A stretch of 64,000 bases of DNA, taken from contig NZ_CP150218.1 in the NCBI RefSeq assembly GCF_037969875.1, forward strand, positions 3,162,001 through 3,226,000, written 5' to 3'. Shown piece by piece: positions 55,535 to 63,131 of this stretch. The position numbers and the translations under genes are program-made. The notes below the pieces were generated by a model that saw nothing but the letters and a program-made list of their open reading frames with translations, did not search any database and was not told the DNA's origin. Numbering within the stretch: position 1 is the stretch's first letter; each line of letters begins with the position of its first letter. Origin of the DNA: Paenibacillus sp. FSL R7-0337 (GTDB taxonomy: Bacteria > Bacillota > Bacilli > Paenibacillales > Paenibacillaceae).

Positions 55535-55790
55535 CCTCCATCGTCAGTTTACAAATCATGCGCTCGAGTGAGTGTAATTTAATACACGTACTTTTGGGGC
55601 TACAATAGGCGATGCTCGAAAAGCGCAATAGAACGGTTTTTCGCACGGGGTGTATCCCAGTAACCGTTTCCGCCCTTTGATTTGTATATGTAGTGTTGAC
55701 GACTACAGCCTCATTTAGAATGGTTGCGACGGATGCCACCCGCTTATTTTCATTCCTGGGGGTGACAAGGCCTCTGTCTTGTCATGCCTG
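55535..55790 (-). ncRNA. Probable IS110 bridge (seeker) RNA region
   Basis: About 250 bp of noncoding sequence inside the element, upstream of the transposase start. IS110-subgroup elements express from this end a structured RNA that pairs with target and donor. Hairpins are visible (TGACAAG/CTTGTCA near 55763-55785). Its target-binding loop should match the palindrome loop around GGTTTTTCG; I could not fold it reliably to show this. Confidence 0.55.
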
Positions 55791-55873
55791 TTTTTCGATT
55801 ACATTGGTGCGTCCTGCTAATTAAGGAGTCTTCCGTATATAATAATAAATATTACTCATTTCACTTACTAAAG

Positions 55874-55902
55874 TTGAGAAACATTAAAAAGTATAGTAGA
55901 AT
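55874..55902 (+). promoter_or_regulatory. Promoter of the second luciferase-like gene
   Basis: TTGAGA (55874-55879), 17 bp, TAGAAT (55897-55902), about 30 bp before the start codon. An ACTTACTAA just upstream recalls the half-site at the first luciferase-like gene. Confidence 0.55.
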
Positions 55903-55930
55903 GATGACATGAAGAAAGGGGCGGATCATT

Positions 55931-56998
55931 ATGGCCGAGGATAAGAGAATCATGGAAATTGGGATAAGCACGTTTTTGGAGACAACACCTGACCCGGTGA
56001 CAGGGCAGACGATCAGCCATGCAGAACGGCTGCGGGAAGCTGTTGAGGAGATTGTGCTCGCTGACCAAGTGGGCCTGGACGTATATGGAATAGGCGAGCA
56101 TCACCGTAAGGATTATGCAGGGAGTGCCCCGGCTGTAATCCTCGCCGCAGCGGCAGCGACTACCAAGCGGATTAGACTGACCAGTGCGGTCAGCGTCTTG
56201 TCTTCAGATGACCCGGTGCGGGTCTACCAGGATTTCGCTACGCTGGACGGCCTCTCGAACGGCCGGGCAGAGATTATGGCCGGACGCGGTTCGTTCACTG
56301 AGTCCTTCCCGCTGTTCGGTTACAGTCTGGAGGATTACGATGAATTGTTCGAGGAGAATTTGGAGCTGCTGCTGGCGATCCGCGCCTCCGAGAAGGTCAC
56401 CTGGCGCGGCGGGCACCGTCCGGCGATTCACAATCTTCCGGTCTATCCCCGCGCTGTTCAGGACCCGCTTCCGGTCTGGATCGCCAGCGGCGGCAATCCC
56501 GAATCTGCCGTGCGGGCCGGAACATTGGGTCTGCCAATTGCCTTCGCCATTATCGGCGGAATGCCGGAGCGGTTCGCTCCGCTGGTGAACCTGTACAAGG
56601 AAGCCGCAGCACGCGCGGGGCATAATCCCGACAAGCTGCAGATTGCCACACACTCCCATGGCTTCGTAGGTGAAACTAATGAACAGGCCGCGGCTTTGTT
56701 CTACCCGTCTACCCAAGCCCAGATGAATGTCATCGGACGCGAACGCGGCTGGGGCGGCACGTATAACCGCGCAGCCTTCGATGATGCCCGCAGGTTACGC
56801 GGCGCCCTCTATGTCGGCGATGCTGAATACGTGGCCGAGAAGCTCATCCTGCTGCGCAAGAATCTCGGCGTGACACGGTTCTTCCTGCATGTGAATGTCG
56901 GCTACATGCCGCACCGCGAGGTCCTGCGTGCCATTGAGCTGCTGGGCACCAAGGTGGCCCCTATCGTGCATGCGGAGTTAGCCCGTACTGAGGGTTAA
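55931..56998 (+). CDS. LLM class flavin-dependent oxidoreductase
   Basis: 355 residues. Luciferase-like monooxygenase motifs: [59 protein letters not shown], and [15 protein letters not shown]. It is clearly a paralogue of the 30.9-kb enzyme without its N-terminal tail. GAAAGGGG precedes the ATG. FMN-dependent oxidation of an unknown substrate. It lies directly beside the IS110 element and ends at a strong terminator. Confidence 0.9.
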   Translation: MAEDKRIMEIGISTFLETTPDPVTGQTISHAERLREAVEEIVLADQVGLDVYGIGEHHRKDYAGSAPAVILAAAAATTKRIRLTSAVSVLSSDDPVRVYQDFATLDGLSNGRAEIMAGRGSFTESFPLFGYSLEDYDELFEENLELLLAIRASEKVTWRGGHRPAIHNLPVYPRAVQDPLPVWIASGGNPESAVRAGTLGLPIAFAIIGGMPERFAPLVNLYKEAAARAGHNPDKLQIATHSHGFVGETNEQAAALFYPSTQAQMNVIGRERGWGGTYNRAAFDDARRLRGALYVGDAEYVAEKLILLRKNLGVTRFFLHVNVGYMPHREVLRAIELLGTKVAPIVHAELARTEG

Positions 56999-57028
56999 TA
57001 ACTGCACGCAAGCACAGCACAGCATACC

Positions 57029-57068
57029 AAAAACACCTCAAGGCCCATTCGGCGCCGGAGGTGTTTTT
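57029..57068. terminator. Bidirectional intrinsic terminator
   Basis: AAAAACACCTC (57029-57039) pairs perfectly with GAGGTGTTTTT (57058-57068), between two converging genes. Confidence 0.9.
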
Positions 57069-57127
57069 GCTCACATCATCTCAAGCTTCCTAGCATATCT
57101 TCGCAATCATCCGTCGTTCCTTCCCAG

Positions 57128-57553
57128 CTAAGATTGCACCAGGGCCTGAATCACAGGATACGAAATCAGATTCCGGTCTCGGTAAGCCGCCGTAATTACA
57201 TCCTTGTGCGTGCTTAGAATCCCATTCTGCAACAGCACCGCCTTAATTCCCCTCTCGGCAGCACCATTATAGGTGAACAGAACACAATGCTCTGCGGCAT
57301 ATCCAGAGAGGATCAGCAGATCAATTTCCTGCTCCCGCACAAGCTTTTCCAGATCCGTCTTCCAAAAGGCATTCGAGTATTCCTTCTTCACATTGAAATC
57401 CGTCTCCTGAACCTCAACTCCGGGGATGATCGCGAACTTCGCTTCCTCCGCCGGCTCCATGCCCTCAATGTCCTGAATATGAATGACGGCATGCCCCTTG
57501 GCGCGCAGCAATCCCGAGACAAAATTGATATACTCACAGGTGCGGTCAATCCT
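57128..57553 (-). pseudogene. Cysteine hydrolase (isochorismatase-like), N-terminus lost
   Basis: The frame reads from RIDRTCEYINFVSGLLRAKG onward through HAVIHIQDIEG to the nucleophile segment GYAAEHCVLFTYNGAAERG and ends LVQS. The normal first 20 or so residues, with the catalytic Asp of the ALLVIDMQ-type strand, are missing: a stop lies at 57554-57556 and the sequence upstream does not resume in another frame. A TTG at 57511 is the only start-like codon inside the open frame, without a ribosome site. I call it a decayed gene. Confidence 0.65.
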
Positions 57554-57675
57554 TCAACCCTACCCGATGCCGGATGTTCATTCAACCGGCCGCACACAAA
57601 AAACTGCAGTAGAATGATCCACCGGAATGGGCCTTCTCTGCAGTATGGTTTGTCTTCACAGCAATCCTGATCCGG

Positions 57676-58530
57676 TTATTCTTTGACTCCGCCCAGTGCT
57701 ACACCTGCGATAATATAACGGGACAGCAGGAAGTAGACTACGAACAGCGGTAATGCGGTCAGCGCCAGCCCCATATAAATCGAGCCGAATGAGGTCTTGT
57801 ATATATCCCCTCGGAGCAAGCTGACCATGATCGGCATCGTATACTTCTCCTTCTGAGTAAGGAGGATTAACGGCATGAACAAGTTGTTCCAGTTGCCCAC
57901 GAAGGCGAAGATTGCCTGCGTCGCGACTGCCGGAACCATCAGCGGCAAGATAATGCGGTTAAAGGTTTTGAACTCGCCCGAACCGTCCACACGTGCTGCT
58001 TCCACGATCTCTATAGATAGCGTGGCCAGCAGATACTGGCGCATAAAGAACACTACCGCCGGCGCAGCAATTGCAGGAAGAATCAGCGGAAGGAAGCTGT
58101 TGGTCCAATGTATTTTATACATGAACTGATAGAAACCAATGGCACTTGCCTGAGAGGGAATCATCATTACACACAAAATAAAGGTAAAGAATGCCCCGCG
58201 CAGCCTCCAGCTATAAGTCACTAAACCGTACGCCGCAAGGGATGAGAAATAGACAGTCAGGAGAGTGGCCGAAGCCGAAATAATAAATGAATTCATGAAC
58301 CCCTGAATCGGATCGAAGCTCTTTTCGAGCAGCACCCGCAGGTTGTCCATCATATGGGATGAAGGCAATAATGAGAGACCGCCTTGGATTTGTGCTGAAG
58401 AGCGGGTGGCGTTTACAAACATGATCCAAAACGGTAAAATGCTGAGCACCGCCAGGCTGATACAAACGATATAGATAATCGTTTTATTGATCGTCCGGGT
58501 GACATTTCCGTCTTTTTGTTTATTGTCCAT
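57676..58530 (-). CDS. Carbohydrate ABC transporter permease (CUT1, MsmG type)
   Basis: 284 residues, six membrane segments (IYIVCISLAVLSILPFWIMFV first) and the EAA loop EAARVDGSGEFKTFNRIILPLM; C-terminus LLSRYIIAGVALGGVKE. Its start overlaps the preceding permease by 11 bp, so the two are coupled. Third gene of the binding protein-permease-permease operon. Confidence 0.93.
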   Translation of the reverse strand: MDNKQKDGNVTRTINKTIIYIVCISLAVLSILPFWIMFVNATRSSAQIQGGLSLLPSSHMMDNLRVLLEKSFDPIQGFMNSFIISASATLLTVYFSSLAAYGLVTYSWRLRGAFFTFILCVMMIPSQASAIGFYQFMYKIHWTNSFLPLILPAIAAPAVVFFMRQYLLATLSIEIVEAARVDGSGEFKTFNRIILPLMVPAVATQAIFAFVGNWNNLFMPLILLTQKEKYTMPIMVSLLRGDIYKTSFGSIYMGLALTALPLFVVYFLLSRYIIAGVALGGVKE

Positions 58531-59503
58531 GTACTACGCCCCCCTTTTGGCTGCTCTTGTTGGATTTCCGATGCATTTTTTCGATTTTTTTGAGTCTTGC
58601 CGCGTCACGGTCACGCATTAGATAGAACACAAATGCAGACAATATCCCTGAAATCAAGAACATAATCATACTCGCAGCAGCAGCGCGGTTGTATAAATAG
58701 CTTCCTTTAAAGGCTTGCCCATAAATGAACATGGACGTGGTAAGCGTAGAGTCATCCGGTCCGCCTGCAAGGAAGAGCTGCGGAATATCAAACATAGTCA
58801 AGCCACCGACCATCGATGTAATCAGCGTAAATAACAGAATGGTACGTAAACTTGGCAGCGTGATCCGGAAGAACGTCTGAACTCCGTTTGCACCGTCAAT
58901 CGCCGCAGACTCGAAGAGCGCAGGATTGATACCCATAACACCTGCGATAAGGATGATCATGGTGTTTCCGTACCACATCCAGAACTGGATGAATGCCACA
59001 ATGCCCCGCGCTACCGTCTTATCCTGAAGGAAGAAGATTGGAGCGTCGGACCAGCCCATCATTTGAAAAAAGCTGTTTACCGGACCCATCGGGTAGCCAA
59101 ACAAAGTGCTGAATAGCAAGGCGATTGTACCCGCAGTAATAACATTTGGCATGTACAGCAGAACCTTGAAAAAGCCTTGTCCCTTAATTTTAAGACGCTG
59201 GTTAGTGAACCATGCAGTGAGTAAGAGTGCAAGAAGGATCTGGGGAACGAAGTTAAGGAACCAGAGCAACCCGGTGTTAATCAGAGATTTCCGGAAGGAG
59301 GCATTACTAAGGATCAAATCTTTGAAATTCTGAAAAGGATTATCCAAAATATGTATGGGTTTTGGTATTAATCCCTGCAAATCAGTGAACCCGATGAATG
59401 CGGTGTACAAAATCGGATAGAGTGAGAAGATCAGAAATGCCAAAACAAACGGAAACGTAAAAATATAGCCAAATTTAGAGTAGTTCACACCTTTGCGGCG
59501 CAT
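58520..59503 (-). CDS. Sugar ABC transporter permease (CUT1, MsmF type)
   Basis: 327 residues with six membrane segments (FGYIFTFPFVLAFLIFSLYP first) and EAA loop ESAAIDGANGVQTFFRITLPSL. AAGGGG lies 9 nt before the ATG. Preceded by a strong hairpin that separates it from the binding protein gene. No dedicated ATPase is present. Confidence 0.93.
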   Translation of the reverse strand: MRRKGVNYSKFGYIFTFPFVLAFLIFSLYPILYTAFIGFTDLQGLIPKPIHILDNPFQNFKDLILSNASFRKSLINTGLLWFLNFVPQILLALLLTAWFTNQRLKIKGQGFFKVLLYMPNVITAGTIALLFSTLFGYPMGPVNSFFQMMGWSDAPIFFLQDKTVARGIVAFIQFWMWYGNTMIILIAGVMGINPALFESAAIDGANGVQTFFRITLPSLRTILLFTLITSMVGGLTMFDIPQLFLAGGPDDSTLTTSMFIYGQAFKGSYLYNRAAAASMIMFLISGILSAFVFYLMRDRDAARLKKIEKMHRKSNKSSQKGGVVHGQ

Positions 59504-59527
59504 GCTCTCACCCCTTTAGTTGATATG

Positions 59528-59553
59528 AAGGGGCGGGATGACTCCCGCCCCTT
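59528..59553 (-). terminator. Hairpin between binding protein and permease genes
   Basis: AAGGGGCGGG (59528-59537) pairs perfectly with CCCGCCCCTT (59544-59553), loop of six. No T-run on the minus strand (TCATATC), so partial termination or 3' protection of the binding protein message is likely, giving more binding protein than permease. Confidence 0.65.
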
Positions 59554-59563
59554 CGTTTGATTT

Positions 59564-60979
59564 TTATTCGCTATCGATATTAAGTTGATCTTTGACTTGC
59601 TGTTTGAAGGTTTCGATTGCTTTATCACGGGCCTTATTGCCTGCAGTATATTCGCGTACTTGATCACGCCAGAGCTTGTTGATCGTTTCATCGAATGCAG
59701 TCAAGTTCTTACCGGAAGCGTTGGCATTCGCCGGAACAAAGATATCGAAAATGTTCTGTCCGCCTACGAGTTCCAAGTCACCTTTTGACTTATCCATAAC
59801 AACGGAGGAAGCAACGCTGTCCTTCGCGCCTTGCTCGCCATCTTTCAACGTTCCGTTAGCCCAGTAGTACTGGAGTCCGGTTTCAGTAGTGTCGAGTGTT
59901 ACCCACTTGATAAAGTCTGCAACAGCCTTTTTCTTGGCTTCGTCCTTGACTACATCTTTGTTAGCGAGCAACCAAGTGCCTCCCCAGAAGAATCCTGTTG
60001 GTGATTCAGTAACTGCCCAGTCACCCTTTGTATCTTTGGCATGTTCGCTTAACGTATAGTTAATGAGCCAAGCGGGACCAAAGAAACCGAAGACTGGTTT
60101 TTCGCCAGTGCCGTTCATATCAGCGAACCAGGCTTCTTGCCAATCTGTCGTATCGTTATAGTAGTTATTGTCTTTAAGCTTCTTGGAGAGATCAAGGAAT
60201 TCTTCACGCTTCGGATCAATATGCAGCTTGCCATCAACAATCCAGCCTTTATCAGAGCTGTTTTCGATCGCGTGCCAGATATCGCCGTCACCGGAAACTG
60301 CGGCATATCCTTTAGCTTTCAGCTTCTCTGCTGCACTGAAGAATTTATCCCAGCCGGGTCCAACCTCTGTCTTGATCTTGGCCGGATCATCAGTTCCAAA
60401 CACATCCTTGGCAAGCGAGCGACGATAGATAAAGGCTCCGCCTGTAGCCTGATAGCCGAGACCCTTAAGTTGACCCTCTTTGCTGCCGATATCAACAGAA
60501 TATTGAGCGATGCCTGCATCCTTAACCATTTGATCAGTAAGGCCCAGGTCCGCATAGTTGGCTGCAAAAGTGGATGCATCACCTTGTGTATATTTGAGTA
60601 CGAATGCGCCTTCAGTAGCATAAATATCAGGCGCATCTTTGCCGCCGGCAGCTAGAGCCTGGTCAAGCGCAGGCTGATATGCGCCATCTGTAGTTGCAAC
60701 AATCGTAGTTTTGAACTCCACATTTGCCTCTGGATGAATTTCCAAATACTTCTTAGTCATGTTTGGAATTTCGTCGGTGAAGCTCCACAGATTGATCGTT
60801 ACCTTCTCACCGCTACCCGCATCCGGAGCTTTGGTTGCCTCTGCCGCATTCGATGCCGGAGCTGTTGTTGCAGCTGCGCCGGACGAGCTATTACCCGAGT
60901 TCCCGCCGCATCCTGCCAGAGCAGATGACATCACGAGTACTGTTGAGAGCCCCGCTAAAACACGCTTCATACTTTTCAT
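59564..60979 (-). CDS. Sugar ABC transporter substrate-binding lipoprotein
   Basis: 471 residues. Lipoprotein signal ending SALAGC, Cys near residue 24, then a Ser/Ala/Thr linker. CUT1 binding protein features: INLWSFTDEIPNMTKKYLE, DAPDIYATEGAFVLKY, GLGYQATGGAFIYRRSLAKDVF. GGGGAGG lies 6 nt before the first ATG. First gene of the leftward operon; a TATAAT on the minus strand at 61036-61031 is the likely -10. No glycosidase or regulator adjoins, so the ligand is open. Confidence 0.93.
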   Translation of the reverse strand: MKSMKRVLAGLSTVLVMSSALAGCGGNSGNSSSGAAATTAPASNAAEATKAPDAGSGEKVTINLWSFTDEIPNMTKKYLEIHPEANVEFKTTIVATTDGAYQPALDQALAAGGKDAPDIYATEGAFVLKYTQGDASTFAANYADLGLTDQMVKDAGIAQYSVDIGSKEGQLKGLGYQATGGAFIYRRSLAKDVFGTDDPAKIKTEVGPGWDKFFSAAEKLKAKGYAAVSGDGDIWHAIENSSDKGWIVDGKLHIDPKREEFLDLSKKLKDNNYYNDTTDWQEAWFADMNGTGEKPVFGFFGPAWLINYTLSEHAKDTKGDWAVTESPTGFFWGGTWLLANKDVVKDEAKKKAVADFIKWVTLDTTETGLQYYWANGTLKDGEQGAKDSVASSVVMDKSKGDLELVGGQNIFDIFVPANANASGKNLTAFDETINKLWRDQVREYTAGNKARDKAIETFKQQVKDQLNIDSE

Positions 60980-61114
60980 ACTTTGCCTCCCCTTTTATAT
61001 TCATCCTCGGTTTTTTGTAACCGCCTTCATATTATAGTGCTTGTCCCTCTTCGGCATAAGGAACCCCTCATTGGGAAAAATACCACTATTTATGGGTTTT
61101 GCTCTAAAAAGTAC

Positions 61115-61152
61115 AAAAAAGACACTTCCATTTTCTAGAATGTGTCTTTTTT
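61115..61152. terminator. Isolated terminator-like hairpin between divergent genes
   Basis: AAAAAAGACAC (61115-61125) pairs with GTGTCTTTTTT (61142-61152). It lies between two divergent genes, so there is no gene to end; a leader attenuator for the rightward operon or the end of a small RNA are the options. Confidence 0.65.
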
Positions 61153-61242
61153 CAAGAAATGTTCGCTTACAAGACTCAATCTCTAATCCAATTCTAAGAC
61201 TCACATGTCATGATTCCTGTAACAAGATAAGGAGTGTGAGAC

Positions 61243-62373
61243 ATGCAATCCATTAAATCTGCAAAGTTTACGTTCCGGGGGTCCTTCCTTTTTTACTTTC
61301 TGGTGGCTTTTGAGTTCTTTTATATGGCCAGTCCCTTTGCGGTTTACTTCTATTCGGTGTATAAGCCTGCATTGAATTTTTTTAATCAATCCCCACTTTT
61401 GTCATGGCTAATTCAATTTTTCCTGCCGCACGCGGTCCGCGAGACCTCATCATCCTTGGTAAATGCACACAATATCATTGGCGGAATCCTGGCATTATTA
61501 GGCTTCATTGGTTTTTTGGTAGGCGCAGTCCACGTTTACTATTATAAATTAGCCAAAAAAGGAGTCGTCACAGGAGGAATCTACAACCATATACGACACC
61601 CGCAATATGCCTCATTCATCATTTGCAGCTTTGGACTGCTGATTCTGTGGCCCCGGTATATCGTGCTGATCATGTTCATCACCATGCTGTTCGTCTATTA
61701 CATGCTTGCAAGAGCAGAGGAACGGGAATGTGAAGCCAAGTTCGGATCAAGTTATTCCGAATATAGAAACAGAACGGGTATGTTCCTTCCCTTCAGAATC
61801 CCCTTCTCTATGAACATACGGCAGCGGACGGCTACCCGACAAAGCAGGTTCATCCTTCCTCTGCTCACTTATCTGGCGGCTCTGCTTATTGGCATCCTGC
61901 TGGTAAGTGCAGTTCAAAAACTGACAATCAACAGCCTCTATGCGGTATACAGCAGCGATTCAGCTACTATCTCCATCAACACCACTGATACAGCTATATT
62001 GGATCAGGTCCTTGAGACTGCCCTTTCGGATGAACGGGTCCAGACAAGGATTCAGCAAGACCATCCCGCCAAGCTGCTAAATTATGTGCTGCCTACCACC
62101 TGGTTTGCCGCCGAGATTCCAATGAATGGCGTTAAATATAGAGCAGGTCATAAGTCTCCCGCAGACTATGATCACAACCTGTATAAGATTATTTTCACCA
62201 AAGCAACCATGCGATCCGGGGGAAATGTAGAAGGTAAGGACATCCTCACCCAAGTCAGTGAGCGAAAAGGGATTGTAGAGGTGTGGGTAGATCTGGCTAA
62301 AGGTACAGTTACCCAAATCCTGGAGCTTCCTAAATCCGTAAAATACGGGAATATTCCGGTAGCCGTATATTAA
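61243..62373 (+). CDS. Membrane methyltransferase-like (ICMT/PEMT type) protein with outer domain
   Basis: 376 residues. Residues 1-200 hold about five membrane segments and the isoprenylcysteine/phospholipid methyltransferase signature: GGIYNHIRHPQYASFIICSF near 112 and RAEERECEAKFGSSYSEYR near 155, which bind SAM at the membrane face. A further membrane segment near 205-225 is followed by about 150 residues likely outside the cell (TISINTTDTAILDQVLETAL to PVAVY), not recognised. AAGGAG precedes the ATG by 9-10 nt. It is followed after 59 bp by an ABC ATPase and a FtsX-type permease, so probably part of an export or envelope-modification system. Confidence 0.7.
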   Translation: MQSIKSAKFTFRGSFLFYFLVAFEFFYMASPFAVYFYSVYKPALNFFNQSPLLSWLIQFFLPHAVRETSSSLVNAHNIIGGILALLGFIGFLVGAVHVYYYKLAKKGVVTGGIYNHIRHPQYASFIICSFGLLILWPRYIVLIMFITMLFVYYMLARAEERECEAKFGSSYSEYRNRTGMFLPFRIPFSMNIRQRTATRQSRFILPLLTYLAALLIGILLVSAVQKLTINSLYAVYSSDSATISINTTDTAILDQVLETALSDERVQTRIQQDHPAKLLNYVLPTTWFAAEIPMNGVKYRAGHKSPADYDHNLYKIIFTKATMRSGGNVEGKDILTQVSERKGIVEVWVDLAKGTVTQILELPKSVKYGNIPVAVY

Positions 62374-62432
62374 AGCTTTTGAAGCAGCAACTCTGAGATC
62401 AAATCAAATCAAACCAAACGGAGGTTACACGA

Positions 62433-63131
62433 ATGATTAGCTTAAATAATGTCGAGAAAAACTATTGCACTGAAGCCGGCTCCTATTCTGCACTTAAGAA
62501 TATTACCCTGGAGATCCCTCAAGGAGAGTTCACCCTGATCATGGGGAGATCCGGAAGCGGAAAATCAACCTTGCTCAATATTCTAACTGGAGTAGATAAA
62601 CCTAGCGGAGGAGAAGTACGGGTAAACGGAGAACTCATCAATCCTTTAAATGAAAGCGAGATGGCTGAATGGCGGGGACAGAACATAGGCATTGTATTTC
62701 AATTCTTTCAACTGATCCCTACACTGTCCGTCATTGAGAATATCCTTCTCCCTATGGATCTGGTCAATATAATCCCGCCTAAGCTTAGAAAAGAACGCGC
62801 CCTTGAATTGCTCCATAAAGTCGGGCTTGCCAATCACGCCAATAAAAGACCCAGTGCTCTCTCAGGCGGGGAACAGCAACGCGTAGCCATCGCCAGAGCC
62901 ATCGCAAACGATGTGAAGATTCTTGTAGCGGATGAACCTACAGGTAATCTGGACTCCAGAAATGCGGAAATTATTCACACGCTCTTTGGGCGACTTCAGC
63001 AGGAGGGGAAGACCATCATTATGGTTACACACGAAAGAGAAATGATTCAGGGGGCTTCCCGAAAAATTCTGCTGAAGGACGGCGCTATCATAGAAGATAA
63101 AACAATTCAGCTGGAGGAAGCAGCGATATGA
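62433..63131 (+). CDS. ABC transporter ATP-binding protein (MacB/LolD type)
   Basis: 232 residues. Walker A MGRSGSGKSTLLN near 37, Q-loop FQFFQLIPTLSV, signature LSGGEQQRVAIARA near 142, Walker B ILVADEPTGNLD, H-loop MVTHE. The family pairs with FtsX-like permeases. GGAGG lies 9 nt before the ATG. Its stop overlaps the permease start (ATGA). Confidence 0.95.
   Translation: MISLNNVEKNYCTEAGSYSALKNITLEIPQGEFTLIMGRSGSGKSTLLNILTGVDKPSGGEVRVNGELINPLNESEMAEWRGQNIGIVFQFFQLIPTLSVIENILLPMDLVNIIPPKLRKERALELLHKVGLANHANKRPSALSGGEQQRVAIARAIANDVKILVADEPTGNLDSRNAEIIHTLFGRLQQEGKTIIMVTHEREMIQGASRKILLKDGAIIEDKTIQLEEAAI

Larger units (their letters stand above)
54187..55795 (-). mobile_element. IS110-family insertion sequence inserted in a palindrome loop
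   Basis: About 1.6 kb between the two halves of the split palindrome, holding an IS110-type transposase gene and a 250-bp leader. Exact ends cannot be set because the loop is T-rich and IS110 elements lack terminal inverted repeats; coordinates are good to about 5 bp. Insertion in REP-type hairpins is a known habit of several IS110-family elements. Confidence 0.8.

Noticed and set aside
57509..57511. TTG start for an intact short cysteine hydrolase
   Set aside because: No ribosome site, and the homologous sequence extends upstream of it to a stop, so the gene looks truncated.
61041..61256. 71-residue frame before the methyltransferase-like gene
   Set aside because: Crosses the terminator-like hairpin, lacks a ribosome site and has no recognisable features; a leader peptide cannot be excluded.
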